Origin: Snodgrassella alvi SCGC AB-598-O02
Lineage (GTDB): Bacteria; Pseudomonadota; Gammaproteobacteria; Burkholderiales; Neisseriaceae
Direction of reading: 5' to 3'
Assembly (NCBI GenBank): GCA_000725195.1
Contig: JAIL01000258.1
Location: 22,822-86,821, forward strand
DNA: 64,000 nt
Shown here one piece after another: positions 46,276 through 56,185 of the stretch. The notes beneath the pieces are model-generated. The model worked only from the letters and a program-made list of their open reading frames with translations. It was not told where the DNA came from and ran no database searches. How positions within the stretch are numbered: position 1 is the first letter of the stretch; each line of letters starts with the position of its first letter. The position numbers were made by a program, and so were the translations under genes.

Positions 46276-47604
46276 TTAAACTATCCATGATAACGGGTTC
46301 ATGGCCTGATTGTGATAGCGAATTTCAAAATAGAGGCCAATATTTCCATCAGGTAATTGTCCACTGGTGCCAATACTCTGACCAGGTGAAACGGATTTGC
46401 CAGCGGAAACATTCATGGCAGATAAACCTGTATATATACTAAGATATCCTTCTCCATGATCTATGATGATGGTATTGCCATACCCCTGTAAATAAGCTGC
46501 ATATACAATGTTACCGCTGGCAATACTGTGTACCGTTGTGGAGCTGGTATTAAAAAATAAACCTTTCCAAGTACCTCCATTCGGTCTCTGTTCACCAAAT
46601 TTTCCACTAATGGTGCCACTAACCGGTCGTTGTAATCGTCCTTGTTTCTGTGCCAGTGAACTGCTTAATTTAGGTTGTGCCACTTCTGTGGCTTTCAACG
46701 TCATGTCTTCAGAGGTTAGCGAATAGTTATGATTGTTATTTTGAGTCGAATTTACTTGATCTGCGGTATCGCTAGCTGATGTATTAACTTTTATACCGGT
46801 CTGAAGCGAATTTATTGGTTTAGTTTGCTCTTTATGATTCTTTGCAATTACAGTGCCTTTAGGCTGGTTACTTTTGCGAGCCTTAGATTGAGCAGATAAC
46901 CGGCTAAGTAAGCTATTTAAGCGTTTTTCATCGCTCTTAAGAGTTTGGAGTTGTTTATTCTGAGCGCTCAGCTGCTGATCAAGTTGTGAAAATTGATTTT
47001 GTTGCTGATTATGCTGGGTATGTAGTTTTTTTACTAATTGTTGTTGTTTTTGGTGTAATGTATTTAATTGCTGACGTTGGCTCGTGAGTGCTTTTTGTTG
47101 TGTCTCAAGATTTTGCTGTTGTTGTCGCAACCGCTGAATCACTTGTTCATTGGCAGCATTCAGATAGCGTAAGTACTGAAGAGTTCTGCCTTTTTGATCA
47201 ACACTGTCTTTTTTAAGCCAGAGATAGACACTATTGGGTTGGCGATTGCGATAATGGGCATTCAGTAACCGACTTACTTGCGTTTTGGTTTCGGCAATAC
47301 GGGTTTGGGTTTGGTCGAGACTAGTCTGTAAAGCCTGATATTGTTTGAAACTTGTTTGCTGCTGGCGACGAATTTGTTCTAATTCTTTCTTTGCTTGATT
47401 AAGCTGTTGTCCAGTTTGTGCCATGGATACGTCAATTTTTTTCTGTTCGCTAGCAGTTTTATTTATTTGGTTTTGTGTTGTGGATATAGCCTGATGAACC
47501 TGTTGCAAATTAGAAGGAACAGAAGGCTGATTTTTGCCAGCAGCAAAAGTTTCTAAACTTAAAAAATTAAGTAAAATCAGGCTAAACCAAATATGTGCTT
47601 TCAT
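46276..47604 (-). CDS. envC: EnvC/NlpD-like murein hydrolase activator
   Basis: A 442-residue exported protein: a signal peptide (1-22, ending LETFAA), a long coiled coil rich in glutamine (about 25-240) and a C-terminal LytM/M23 domain (about 325-442: FGEQRPNGGTWKGLFF and DHGEGYLSIYTGL). The catalytic HxxxD and HxH residues of active M23 peptidases are absent (GLFFNTS and LSIYTGL stand there), as in EnvC. It therefore most likely activates amidases at division sites instead of cutting peptidoglycan. Its ATG overlaps the gpmI stop (TAATG), as in the E. coli gpmM-envC pair. Confidence 0.87.
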   Translation of the reverse strand: MKAHIWFSLILLNFLSLETFAAGKNQPSVPSNLQQVHQAISTTQNQINKTASEQKKIDVSMAQTGQQLNQAKKELEQIRRQQQTSFKQYQALQTSLDQTQTRIAETKTQVSRLLNAHYRNRQPNSVYLWLKKDSVDQKGRTLQYLRYLNAANEQVIQRLRQQQQNLETQQKALTSQRQQLNTLHQKQQQLVKKLHTQHNQQQNQFSQLDQQLSAQNKQLQTLKSDEKRLNSLLSRLSAQSKARKSNQPKGTVIAKNHKEQTKPINSLQTGIKVNTSASDTADQVNSTQNNNHNYSLTSEDMTLKATEVAQPKLSSSLAQKQGRLQRPVSGTISGKFGEQRPNGGTWKGLFFNTSSTTVHSIASGNIVYAAYLQGYGNTIIIDHGEGYLSIYTGLSAMNVSAGKSVSPGQSIGTSGQLPDGNIGLYFEIRYHNQAMNPLSWIV

Positions 47605-49127
47605 TATAACGTTTTGAATTGAATTAAATTATGCCCAGTCATTTCTGGAGGAGGATTCAAACCAAGCGCAGCTAACAATGAAGGTGCAACGTCTTTAAGC
47701 GCACCGCCTGGCATTATAGTTGCAGGACGACCAATGTAGATAAACGGTACAGGTTCGGTGGTGTGTTGGGTATGGGGCTGCTGATTTTGCTCATCATACA
47801 TATGTTCACAATTACCATGATCAGCTGTAATGATGACCTCTCCACCAACAGTCTTTGCTGCTTCGACGACGCGAGCTACACATGCATCTATAGTTTCTAC
47901 TGCAGTTATAGCTGCTGATAAAGAACCAGTATGACCTACCATATCTCCATTGGCAAAATTACAAATAATGACATCGTGGCGATGATTGTTTAGGCTGTCG
48001 ATTATGTTTTCTGTTATACCTAAAGCACTCATTTCAGGTTGTAGGTCATAAGTTGTAACTTTAGGAGAAGAAATTAAAATTCGTTCTTCCCCATTATATG
48101 GTTCTTCACGACCACCGCTGAAAAAATAAGTTACATGAGGATACTTTTCTGTTTCCGCAATACGCAGCTGGCTTAAACCCTGAGAAGCAAGAAATTCGCC
48201 TAATCCGTTGTTTATGGTTTGGCGATCAAACATTACTGGATTGGGGAATTGAGCGCCATAGTTAGTTATACTGGCAAAGTAGCTGGTTATAACACGGTGT
48301 TTACGCTTAAATCCTTGAAAGTCGTTAAATGTAAGTGCCTGAGTTAACTCACGTGCCCGATCAGCACGAAAATTTAAAAATAAAATGGCATCGTTATCAT
48401 TGAGTGTCGCCTGTGGATTTACCAATGTGGGTTGAACGAATTCATCTAGTTCATTGCGTTCATATGCAGCCTGTAAAGCTGCAACAGGTGATGGTGCGGT
48501 ATACTGACAATCTCCAAACAGGGCATTATAAGCCTGCTCAACTCGATCCCAGCGATTATCTCTGTCCATGGCAAAGAAACGACCAATAATGGCACCACAT
48601 TGAACCTGAGGGTGCTGTTGCATATATTGTTCTAATCTTTGCAAATAACTTAGTGCGCTCTTAGGCGGGGTGTCGCGTCCATCCAAAAAAGGGTGGACAA
48701 CAATTTTTTCCATGCCTGCAGCCAGTGCAGCTTCTATTATGGCAAAAATATGCTCAATATGACTATGTACACCACCATCGGAAAATAAAGCCAATAAATG
48801 AAGAGTTTTATTAGGATTCTGCCAGATGTATTGTAGAACGGGGTTGTGAAATAACGTTTTGTCCTCAATAGCCATGTCAATACGAGTGATATCCTGTGGA
48901 ACGACCCGTCCGGCTCCAATATTCAGATGACCCACTTCTGAATTACCAAATTGACCAATAGGCAAGCCTACCATACGTTCAGATGCATCAATCGTTCCAG
49001 ATGCATATTGTTGCCGGTATTGATCAATATGCGGAGTTTGTGCCAATAAAACAGCATTGTCATTACCATCAGTACGATGACCGAAGCCGTCAAGAATAAG
49101 GAGAACAATGGGTTTGGTTAGGGACAC
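47604..49127 (-). CDS. gpmI: 2,3-bisphosphoglycerate-independent phosphoglycerate mutase
   Basis: A 507-residue manganese-dependent enzyme that interconverts 3- and 2-phosphoglycerate. The N-terminus VLLILDGFGHR holds a metal aspartate, GNSEVGHLNIGAGRVV the phosphorylated serine, and ADHGNCEHMYD further metal ligands. The start is GTG, with AAAGG seven bases upstream. First gene of an operon with envC and ctpA. The last 55 bases of its coding end (47609-47663) recur inverted at 63946-64000. Confidence 0.95.
   Translation of the reverse strand: MSLTKPIVLLILDGFGHRTDGNDNAVLLAQTPHIDQYRQQYASGTIDASERMVGLPIGQFGNSEVGHLNIGAGRVVPQDITRIDMAIEDKTLFHNPVLQYIWQNPNKTLHLLALFSDGGVHSHIEHIFAIIEAALAAGMEKIVVHPFLDGRDTPPKSALSYLQRLEQYMQQHPQVQCGAIIGRFFAMDRDNRWDRVEQAYNALFGDCQYTAPSPVAALQAAYERNELDEFVQPTLVNPQATLNDNDAILFLNFRADRARELTQALTFNDFQGFKRKHRVITSYFASITNYGAQFPNPVMFDRQTINNGLGEFLASQGLSQLRIAETEKYPHVTYFFSGGREEPYNGEERILISSPKVTTYDLQPEMSALGITENIIDSLNNHRHDVIICNFANGDMVGHTGSLSAAITAVETIDACVARVVEAAKTVGGEVIITADHGNCEHMYDEQNQQPHTQHTTEPVPFIYIGRPATIMPGGALKDVAPSLLAALGLNPPPEMTGHNLIQFKTL
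47609..47663. repeat. gpmI 3' segment repeated inverted at the window end
   Basis: The 55 bases here are the exact reverse complement of 63946-64000. The base before the match differs. In gpmI they encode GLNPPPEMTGHNLIQFKT, in their natural place; the copy at the window end is the anomalous one. Confidence 0.95.
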
Positions 49128-49336
49128 AACTTACCTTTCTAAAAATGGGCATTGTTGAAACAGATAGTCTGAAAATATAAAAATTTATTTTAGGAAAAAT
49201 GATGTCTGACAAGCTATCTATAATATTGTAAACCAATTATAACAAAAAAATAGCTTGAGAAACTGATGTATTGACCCGATTTAACGTATCATCTTAATTA
49301 TTTATTAGAGTGATTATTGATTTGGATAAGCACGAT

Positions 49337-49915
49337 ATGGATTTACAGAAAACTACTGCTTGCTCTTTTTCACTGGCCAATCATTTTTTGATTGCTATGC
49401 CTGGTATGCATGATCAGTTTTTTAAAGAAAGCGTAGTTTATATATGTGAGCATAATGCTGAAGGTGCAATGGGTATTATTGTTAATAAACCTTCGCCTAT
49501 TATGATGGATTTACTTTTTGACGCAGCCAAAACACCTACACCTGAGCGTTTCCATGGGCAATGGGTTTTGTTAGGTGGCCCTGTACAGGTGGACCGTGGT
49601 TTTTTGGTACACACACCTATTGGTTCCTGGGAAAGCAGTTTGCTGGTTAATGATGAAGTGGCAATGACTACTTCTCGCGATATTATTATTGGTTTGACAC
49701 AGGATAAAGAAGTGAATAAGGCTGTAGCAACCATCGGATATTCTAGTTGGAGTGCCGGACAACTGGAACAGGAACTGGCCAATAATAGCTGGATTACTGT
49801 TAAGGCTGATATGAAAATATTATTTGATATGCCTTATAAACAAAGATACCAGGCAGCATTAAAACTTTTGAATATTGATATGGCTAATCTGAGTACCATA
49901 GCAGGACATGCCTGA
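49337..49915 (+). CDS. algH: AlgH/YqgE-family protein (UPF0301)
   Basis: A 192-residue protein from the ATG at 49337 ([17 protein letters not shown]). A GTG at 49310 would give 201 residues but is without a good ribosome binding site. Family features: [25 protein letters not shown] and [13 protein letters not shown]. The function is not firmly established; AlgH was first linked to alginate regulation in Pseudomonas. The gene overlaps or adjoins ruvX downstream, the pairing common in proteobacteria. A possible promoter TTGACC-17-TTAATT lies at 49271-49299. Confidence 0.9.
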   Translation: MDLQKTTACSFSLANHFLIAMPGMHDQFFKESVVYICEHNAEGAMGIIVNKPSPIMMDLLFDAAKTPTPERFHGQWVLLGGPVQVDRGFLVHTPIGSWESSLLVNDEVAMTTSRDIIIGLTQDKEVNKAVATIGYSSWSAGQLEQELANNSWITVKADMKILFDMPYKQRYQAALKLLNIDMANLSTIAGHA

Positions 49916-49916
49916 T

Positions 49917-50372
49917 ATGGCCAATTATGTCCTTGCTTCCGGCACTGTTTTGGGGTTCGATTTTGGCTTAGTTCGTATAGGTGTTGCTGTGGGGGAGGCA
50001 GAATTAGCGACTGTCCATCCTTTAACCACAATAACCGCGATTACTAATGATGAACGTTTTGCAAAAATTGCAGCATTAATTAAAGAATGGCAGCCTTTAG
50101 CTTTGGTGGTGGGTTTACCTACGCATGCTGATAATAGTGAAGATGAGGCTACAGCCTTGTGTCGACGGTTTGGAAATCGTTTACACGGCCGTTTTAATCT
50201 GCCGGTTTATTGGGTAGATGAACGCTGGACTTCTGCAATCGCTGAAGATCTCTTGACGGAAGCTCGGGTATTTGGCAAAAAAAGAAAGCAGGTACTCGAT
50301 CAGATAGCTGCACAAGCCATATTAACAACTTTTTTTTATCATGGTGCTGATATAGCCAAACTGAATAATTAG
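49917..50372 (+). CDS. ruvX: RuvX/YqgF, Holliday-junction resolvase-like RNase
   Basis: A 151-residue RNase H-like protein from the ATG at 49917, which has AGGA nine bases upstream; an ATG nine bases earlier inside algH is too close to that site. The first acidic residue is in [16 protein letters not shown], followed by [34 protein letters not shown] and a late aspartate in [11 protein letters not shown]. YqgF is needed for 5' processing of pre-16S rRNA. It is coupled to algH. Confidence 0.92.
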   Translation: MANYVLASGTVLGFDFGLVRIGVAVGEAELATVHPLTTITAITNDERFAKIAALIKEWQPLALVVGLPTHADNSEDEATALCRRFGNRLHGRFNLPVYWVDERWTSAIAEDLLTEARVFGKKRKQVLDQIAAQAILTTFFYHGADIAKLNN

Positions 50373-50529
50373 CTTTTTGTTCCTTATCAGCGATAAATAT
50401 GTTAGCTATTTATGCTGTTAGAAGTAAAAAATTTGAAATAATAATATGATTTTAAATCAAATTATTAATTTCGTTTAAACTTTTTTATGTCTATGCAGCG
50501 GATAAATTACATATTTTCAGGGAGAGTTT

Positions 50530-51438
50530 ATGGCAAAATTGCAATCAAAATTAACTGAAATTGATGCAGATCTTAAGGCCAATATTCTGGCGGAAGCCTT
50601 ACCTTATATACGTCGTTTTTCCAGATGTACGATGATTATAAAGTATGGTGGTAATGCCATGACTGATCCAGAGCTAAAAAAGAAATTTGCCAAGGATATC
50701 GTTTTACTAAAACTGGTTGGTATCCATCCGGTAATTGTTCATGGCGGGGGACCGCAGATTAATGAGTTTTTGCGTAAAATTGGCAAGGAAAACCAGTTTA
50801 TACAGGGATTTCGTGTCACTGATAATGAGACTATGAATGTTGTTGAAATGGTGTTGGGTGGTTGTGTAAATAAAGAAATAACATCATTGCTTAATCTTTT
50901 TGGAGGACATGCTATAGGTATTACCGGACGAGATAATCATTTCATTAAAGCCAAAAAAATGATGGTGAATGGAGAATATGATATTGGTCAGGTAGGAGAG
51001 ATTGTAGAAATAGATACTCATCTGATTAAAGAATTAGTTCAGCAAGGTTATATACCTGTTGTGGCACCTATCGGCGTAGGTGAGCAGGGCGAAGCCTTCA
51101 ATATCAATGCTGATGTGGTTGCTGGTAAGTTGGCAGAATGCTTACAAGCGGAAAAATTGATTATGTTAACTAACACGCAAGGTGTTCTGGATGAAAATAA
51201 TAATCTGATTACTAAGCTAACGCCTGCTGATATTAATAAATTAATTGAATCGGGAATATTGCAGGGAGGCATGTTGCCAAAAATCAGTGCAACATTGCAG
51301 GCTGCTTTGAATGGAGTTAGTGATATCCATATTATCGATGGTCGGGTACCGCATGCTCTATTGCTGGAAATATTTACAGATCAAGGGGTAGGGACAATGA
51401 TACTAGGGCATGATGAACATCAGGACATGATTATCTGA
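50530..51438 (+). CDS. argB: Acetylglutamate kinase
   Basis: A 302-residue amino-acid kinase family enzyme for the second step of arginine synthesis. Motifs: IIKYGGNAM (ATP-binding lysine and glycines, about 36-45), [11 protein letters not shown] (about 71-81) and [14 protein letters not shown] near the C-terminus. The extended N-terminal helix ([15 protein letters not shown]) is the type that forms hexamers and gives arginine feedback inhibition in other species. AGGGAGAG precedes the ATG. Confidence 0.95.
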   Translation: MAKLQSKLTEIDADLKANILAEALPYIRRFSRCTMIIKYGGNAMTDPELKKKFAKDIVLLKLVGIHPVIVHGGGPQINEFLRKIGKENQFIQGFRVTDNETMNVVEMVLGGCVNKEITSLLNLFGGHAIGITGRDNHFIKAKKMMVNGEYDIGQVGEIVEIDTHLIKELVQQGYIPVVAPIGVGEQGEAFNINADVVAGKLAECLQAEKLIMLTNTQGVLDENNNLITKLTPADINKLIESGILQGGMLPKISATLQAALNGVSDIHIIDGRVPHALLLEIFTDQGVGTMILGHDEHQDMII

Positions 51439-51490
51439 AAATCAAAATCAATTTTTAGATAAATTCATTAGTGCAAAATTTGAAAAATAC

Positions 51491-51518
51491 TTGACAGCAA
51501 AATTAGAGACGTTATAAT
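51491..51518 (+). promoter_or_regulatory. Promoter of tRNA-Asn
   Basis: Perfect TTGACA and perfect TATAAT boxes are separated by 16 bases, ending ten bases before the tRNA. Confidence 0.85.
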
Positions 51519-51528
51519 TTCGCCTCAT

Positions 51529-51604
51529 TCCCTGATAGCTCAGTCGGTAGAGCGACGGACTGTTAATCCGCAGGTCCCAGGTTCGAGCCCTGGTCGGGGA
51601 GCCA
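51529..51604 (+). tRNA. tRNA-Asn(GUU)
   Basis: A complete 76-base cloverleaf with acceptor TCCCTGA/TCGGGGA, anticodon loop CTGTTAA (anticodon GTT), T arm CCAGG-TTCGAGC-CCTGG and encoded CCA. It has its own strong promoter and a terminator. Confidence 0.96.
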
Positions 51605-51610
51605 GATACA

Positions 51611-51639
51611 AAAAAGCACTCATCATATGAGTGCTTTTT
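51611..51639. terminator. Bidirectional terminator between tRNA-Asn and the FKBP gene
   Basis: AAAAAGCACTCAT and ATGAGTGCTTTTT form a long stem with the loop CAT and A/T tracts on both sides. It can end both the tRNA on the plus strand and the FKBP gene on the minus strand. Confidence 0.9.
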
Positions 51640-51653
51640 AATTGCTTAGCTAC

Positions 51654-52187
51654 TTACTCTCCAACTTTAATAAGTTTGACATCAAAGATCAGCGTACTGT
51701 TTGCCGGAATCAAAGGACTAGGACTCTGATCACCGTAGGCCAAATCTGCCGGAATATAAAATGTAAAGTTGCTACCCTCATTCATTAATTGTAATCCTTC
51801 TGTCCAACCGGGAATAACACCATTCAATGGGAAAGTTGCAGGTTTATTGCCATGCATAGCCGTGCTGTCAAAAACTGTTCCATCAATTAGTCGACCTTCG
51901 TATTCAACTGTTACGGTATCGGTTGCTTTAGGTGATTTGCCTTTGGTCTGGTGATTTATTTTATATTGTAAACCAGAGGGCGTTGTATGTACGCCTTTAG
52001 CATTTTTGTTTTGATTCAGAAAATTTTCACCTGCTGTTGATGCGCTTCGCACTTCATCAACCTGTGAAGCCATTGAAGCTGCTGCAACATCACTACTGCT
52101 TGCCGGTTGTTCTTTTTCTGCTGCATTACAGGCTGATAACGCCATGATGGAGGCCAAACCAAATGCACTTAATGATAGTTTTTTCAT
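51654..52187 (-). CDS. FKBP-type peptidyl-prolyl isomerase lipoprotein
   Basis: A 177-residue lipoprotein with lipobox LSAC (Cys at 20) after a signal peptide, a serine/alanine-rich linker, and one FKBP domain (about 90-177: VTVEYEGRLIDGTVFDST, GWTEGLQLMNEGS, FYIPADLAYGD). It lacks the long N-terminal dimerisation helices of FkpA and Mip, so it resembles a short Neisseria-type surface or periplasmic FKBP. It assists folding of envelope proteins. Confidence 0.9.
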   Translation of the reverse strand: MKKLSLSAFGLASIMALSACNAAEKEQPASSSDVAAASMASQVDEVRSASTAGENFLNQNKNAKGVHTTPSGLQYKINHQTKGKSPKATDTVTVEYEGRLIDGTVFDSTAMHGNKPATFPLNGVIPGWTEGLQLMNEGSNFTFYIPADLAYGDQSPSPLIPANSTLIFDVKLIKVGE

Positions 52188-52761
52188 AATTCTGTCGATG
52201 ATGTTTTAACTGGGCTTTAATTATAACAGTCATTAATACAGCTAAAAATCAATTATTACTGAGAGTTTTAATTCTGCGTTAATTTGAATTTTACAGTTCA
52301 TACTGACGGTGTAATCTAGTCAGAAAAATCACTTCTGCTTGGTTGATCAGATACTCTCTATCAGAATTAATGAGTTACTAGTTTAGGCTCAATAAACTAT
52401 AAAAGGATCTGTATTTTTATTAGATGAGTATCGCTATTTTTAACAACTCAATCAAAATCTGTTGGTTTTATGATACTATTGCAACATCTAAGTTTTCTTT
52501 ACGACAATAAACTATTTTTTAGTAATCCTCAAAGAATAATGGCTGTTTAAGAATTTTATACTATTATCATTATTTAATGATAACAATAGTAGCTCTAAAT
52601 TAACAAAATATGTCTAAATTCTGCTTAATTATGTAATTGTATTTGTCAGACAGAATGTTAATTATCCAATTTTATGTTACTACCAATGTAAATTAGCACT
52701 AAACAATGCCCGGTACTGTTATTCTTGGCGCAGCAGTAATTAACCAAATTTAGATAACAGC
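52188..52761. other. Intergenic region upstream of the rho promoter
   Basis: About 570 AT-rich bases between the divergent FKBP and rho genes. No ORF or RNA can be supported beyond the rho promoter and leader listed next. Confidence 0.4.
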
Positions 52762-52791
52762 TTGACATTACCTCCTTGGACGTCATAAAAT
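52762..52791 (+). promoter_or_regulatory. rho promoter with a long leader
   Basis: TTGACA (52762-52767) and TAAAAT (52786-52791) are separated by 18 bases. The start codon of rho is at 52986, so the leader would be nearly 190 bases. A long leader fits the known autoregulation of rho by attenuation in other proteobacteria. Confidence 0.55.
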
Positions 52792-52985
52792 TCGTCTTAA
52801 TAACAAGAGATCAATTTTAAGTCTAAGATTAATGTCTTTGTGGCGGATTTAAATAAACAAATCAACTTTCAATAAAACGCTTATCTTTCGCAATTTTATG
52901 TGAGTTAAACTCGTTAATTATTGTCATTACGAGTCAAGAGACTATTTTATCTGAAATTCCTATAAATAAATTCACTTATATATTT

Positions 52986-54248
52986 ATGCACGTTTCTGAA
53001 TTACAAAATTTACATGTGTCTGAATTATTAGGCATAGCCGAAGAGTTTGGTATTGAAAATGCCAATCGTTTACGTAAACAAGACCTTGTTTTTGCAATTG
53101 TGCGCATCAAAATGAAGCAAGGTGAGGCTTTTACCTGTTCTGGCACGCTGGAAATTCTACCTGACGGTTTTGGTTTTTTACGCAGCATGGATACTTCATA
53201 TCTAGCTGGTCCAGATGATATTTATGTCAGCCCCAGCCAGATACGTCGTTTTAACCTACATACTGGCGATACAATCGAAGGTAGTGTGCGAGTACCTAAA
53301 GATAATGAGCGCTACTTTGCGTTAGTACGTCTGGATAAAATAAACGGTGATGATCCTGACGTATGTAAACACAAAATTCTTTTTGAAAATCTAACGCCAC
53401 TATTTCCGGATCGTCAGTTTGTGCTGGAGCGCGATATTCGCTCAGGCGAAAATTTAACTGGACGTGCTATTGATCTAATCGCGCCAATCGGCTTTGGCCA
53501 GCGAGCCTTACTGGTAGCACCACCCAAATCAGGTAAAACAGTGATGTTGCAAAATATTGCGCATGCTATTACCGCAAATTATCCTGAAGCAGAATTAATT
53601 GTATTGTTGATTGATGAACGTCCTGAAGAAGTAACGGAAATGACTCGTTCCGTTCGTGGTGAGGTAGTCTCTTCAACATTTGATGAACCGGCCACTCGTC
53701 ATGTTCAGGTTGCTGAAATGGTGATGGAAAAAGCCAAACGTTTGGTAGAGCATAAAAAAGATGTTGTTATTTTGCTTGATTCGATTACTCGCCTGGCACG
53801 GGCCTACAATACCGTTATTCCAGCATCCGGCAAAATTTTGACTGGCGGTATTGATGCAAATGCTTTACATCGGCCAAAACGCTTTTTTGGTGCAGCTCGA
53901 AATGTAGAAGAAGGTGGTTCTTTAACCATTATTGCTACTGCACTGGTTGAAACCGGAAGTCGTATGGATGATGTGATTTACGAGGAATTTAAAGGTACCG
54001 GTAATATGGAATTGCATTTGGATCGCCGTATGGCTGAAAAACGTTTATTCCCAGCAATTAATATTAATCGTTCTGGTACTCGTCGTGAAGAATTACTTGT
54101 AAGTAATGACCGTTTACAGAAAATGTGGTTGTTGCGCAAGTTCCTGCATCCTATGGATGATATAGAAGCGATGGAATTTATTATTGATAAATTAAAGCAG
54201 TCAAAAAATAACGCTGATTTTTTCGATTTAATGCGGGGTAGCAAATAA
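52986..54248 (+). CDS. rho: Transcription termination factor Rho
   Basis: A 420-residue RecA-like hexameric helicase. N-terminal SAP-like and cold-shock RNA-binding domains (1-125: [15 protein letters not shown]), Walker [13 protein letters not shown] (about 179-190), Walker [17 protein letters not shown], and the Q/R-loop region [23 protein letters not shown]. Length matches the standard Rho without insertions. It has its own promoter and terminator. Confidence 0.98.
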   Translation: MHVSELQNLHVSELLGIAEEFGIENANRLRKQDLVFAIVRIKMKQGEAFTCSGTLEILPDGFGFLRSMDTSYLAGPDDIYVSPSQIRRFNLHTGDTIEGSVRVPKDNERYFALVRLDKINGDDPDVCKHKILFENLTPLFPDRQFVLERDIRSGENLTGRAIDLIAPIGFGQRALLVAPPKSGKTVMLQNIAHAITANYPEAELIVLLIDERPEEVTEMTRSVRGEVVSSTFDEPATRHVQVAEMVMEKAKRLVEHKKDVVILLDSITRLARAYNTVIPASGKILTGGIDANALHRPKRFFGAARNVEEGGSLTIIATALVETGSRMDDVIYEEFKGTGNMELHLDRRMAEKRLFPAININRSGTRREELLVSNDRLQKMWLLRKFLHPMDDIEAMEFIIDKLKQSKNNADFFDLMRGSK

Positions 54249-54263
54249 TTAGTTTGCATTTTT

Positions 54264-54299
54264 AAAAAAACGTACTAGCTTTGTTAGTACTTTTTTTTT
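54264..54299 (+). terminator. Intrinsic terminator after rho
   Basis: AAAAAACGTACTA and TAGTACTTTTTTTT form a stem, with GTACTA/TAGTAC at its core and A/T tracts on each side, 15 bases after the rho stop. Confidence 0.8.
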
Positions 54300-54895
54300 A
54301 TTAAGTCATTTTATAATCGAAAAGCTAATACCGTTATAGTTAGGTAGAATTATCATTCCTTGCAAATCTCAGGCTAAATATCGGCTAAAGGATGATTAAG
54401 TTAGAAATCTAGTAGTCAATATGACTGTTTTCTTATCCGGATTAAATACTGAAGAAACTATTAAACAGTCACCTAATTTCCCTTGTCCTATGTACTTAGT
54501 TTGGCAAAAAGGGAGATAACTAAAAATTATTTTTCATGATGATTTTAATTTAAAATATTTTCTTTTGGTGTCTATCAAAATATTTAAAAAAACAGGACAA
54601 AGCAAAGCTAACTTCCCATAACTCATTTTTTTAAATAGCAGTTATAATTTTTTTTGTACACCATTGTAATAATAAATTCGAATTTTTTAATGAAAACAAT
54701 CAAGATATTTATGACCTAAATAGGTTAAGTAAATAATTCTGATTATTTAGATAAAATAACAATATCATTTTTTGCATCAATACCTAATAAAAAAAAGTGT
54801 AACGAATTATTTTAAATCTACTATAAGCAATAGTGTAAAAATAAAGATAAACTATAAGTTAATATCATAGCTTATCTTTATTAAATAACGGTAAT
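54300..54895. other. Intergenic region between rho and lpxH
   Basis: About 600 AT-rich bases. The only frame noted is 32 codons from 54421 (MTVFLSGLNTEETIKQSP at its start) without a clear ribosome binding site. No gene can be supported. Confidence 0.4.
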
Positions 54896-55633
54896 TTATA
54901 ATTTCAATTCATGAACATGAACTCCCTGCGCATCTACGGCTAAATATCCCCCATAATCATTTGCCCAATCTTGAATTACATAACGTTTAAATGGCTGATT
55001 TAGGTAGCTATGCTCGTGTATGGCTGGGCGATGAGTATGACCGTGAATTAAGGTAGGTAAGGTTTGGTGATTTTGAGTACTAATTAAAGCCTCAATTCCG
55101 TTTTCAGTTACATCTGAAATTTCGCTTTTTCCTTCACTGTTTTTACGTGTTTCGCTCATTTGGCGTATTTGCCCGGCAAGCATTCGGCGTTCAGCAATAG
55201 GTTTATGTAATACAGCCATTTGCCATAGTGGGTTGCGAGATTGTGCTCGGAATTGCTGGTAGGCGATATCATCAGTACATAATTCATCTCCATGTACCAA
55301 TAGGTAATTTTGTCCATATAGATTAACCAATTGAGGAGCTTCAAGTAATTTAATATCTGTTTCTGCTGCAAATTGTTTACCCAGCAGAAAATCACGATTT
55401 CCATGCATGAAATAGATTGGTGTATGGCTGGTAAATTGCTTGAGTAATGATTTAATCTCACGAATGAAATTACTATCATCATCATCACCGATCCAGACAT
55501 CGAAAAAATCACCAAGTATATATAAACTATCAATTCTTCCTTGCCATTGATTCAGACATTGTTTAAATAACTGATTTAAGGCTGGAGTGTGCTCGGATAA
55601 ATGCAGATCAGAAATTAAAATTGTAGTATTCAT
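54896..55633 (-). CDS. lpxH: UDP-2,3-diacylglucosamine pyrophosphatase
   Basis: A 245-residue metallophosphoesterase that makes lipid X in lipid A synthesis. Metal ligand motifs: LISDLHLSEH, ILGDFFDVWIGDDDD, FMHGNRDFLLG, LVHGDELCTDD and LIHGHTHRPAIH. Length and motif order match LpxH. It follows the ArsC-like gene by 12 bases on the minus strand, likely co-transcribed. Confidence 0.95.
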   Translation of the reverse strand: MNTTILISDLHLSEHTPALNQLFKQCLNQWQGRIDSLYILGDFFDVWIGDDDDSNFIREIKSLLKQFTSHTPIYFMHGNRDFLLGKQFAAETDIKLLEAPQLVNLYGQNYLLVHGDELCTDDIAYQQFRAQSRNPLWQMAVLHKPIAERRMLAGQIRQMSETRKNSEGKSEISDVTENGIEALISTQNHQTLPTLIHGHTHRPAIHEHSYLNQPFKRYVIQDWANDYGGYLAVDAQGVHVHELKL

Positions 55634-55645
55634 TTTTTTAAATAA

Positions 55646-56002
55646 TTAAAGAACAAAAAAATTATTATAAAGTAGTGGATCAAATCCAATCATAACCTGG
55701 TTTTTATGTACCAATACAGGTCGTTTAATAATAGATGGGTGTGTTAACATCAGGTTGATTGCAGTAGCTTCGCTACTGAGGGCTTCTTGTTGTTCGCTAT
55801 CGGTCAGTTTGCGCCAAGTTGTCCCTTTACGATTGATTAATTTTTCTTTTGGAATTTGTGATAACCAAAATTCAATATCTTTTGCGGAAGGCGGTATTTT
55901 TTTGAAATCAATATATTCTGCGGTAATATTGTTTTCATTAAGCCATTGACGAGCTTTTTTAACCGTATTACATTGGGTAATACCATATATTTTAGTGGAC
56001 AT
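55646..56002 (-). CDS. ArsC/Spx-family protein, YffB-like
   Basis: A 118-residue protein from the second ATG (MSTKIYG); an ATG two codons earlier is equally possible. ArsC-like motifs: KIYGITQCNTVKKARQWL with a single cysteine, then IDFKKIPPS and NRKGTTWRKL. The absence of a CxxC and the LINRKGTT motif fit YffB-type reductases, not the regulator Spx. The physiological role is not known. It precedes lpxH. Confidence 0.87.
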   Translation of the reverse strand: MSTKIYGITQCNTVKKARQWLNENNITAEYIDFKKIPPSAKDIEFWLSQIPKEKLINRKGTTWRKLTDSEQQEALSSEATAINLMLTHPSIIKRPVLVHKNQVMIGFDPLLYNNFFVL

Positions 56003-56185
56003 AGTCATTACAATGATCTGAAAGAGTAAGTATTATACCGCTTTAGTCTGACGGTCTGGATAAAGTGTTGCTTTTATTTTTACTAGATTTTGCTGAACTA
56101 TTTATTGTTCGCTTAATTGCTAATCGTTTGTATTGTCTGTATCCTTTCACTTAGCTAAATTTTATCTGTATAGAGAGACGCAAAT

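Noticed and set aside
46276..46650. Active M23 endopeptidase reading of the EnvC-like C-terminus
   Set aside because: The zinc-binding HxxxD and HxH positions are not present, so an activator role is more likely than catalysis.
49438..49782. 114-codon minus-strand ORF over algH
   Set aside because: Antisense shadow of a conserved gene; composition is that of a complementary frame.
54421..54519. 32-codon ORF between rho and lpxH
   Set aside because: No convincing ribosome binding site and no recognisable sequence; likely chance in AT-rich DNA.
56041..56062. GTCTGACGGTCTGG resembling a Neisseria DNA uptake sequence
   Set aside because: It does not contain GCCGTCTGAA or a close variant. I saw no clear uptake sequence elsewhere in the window.
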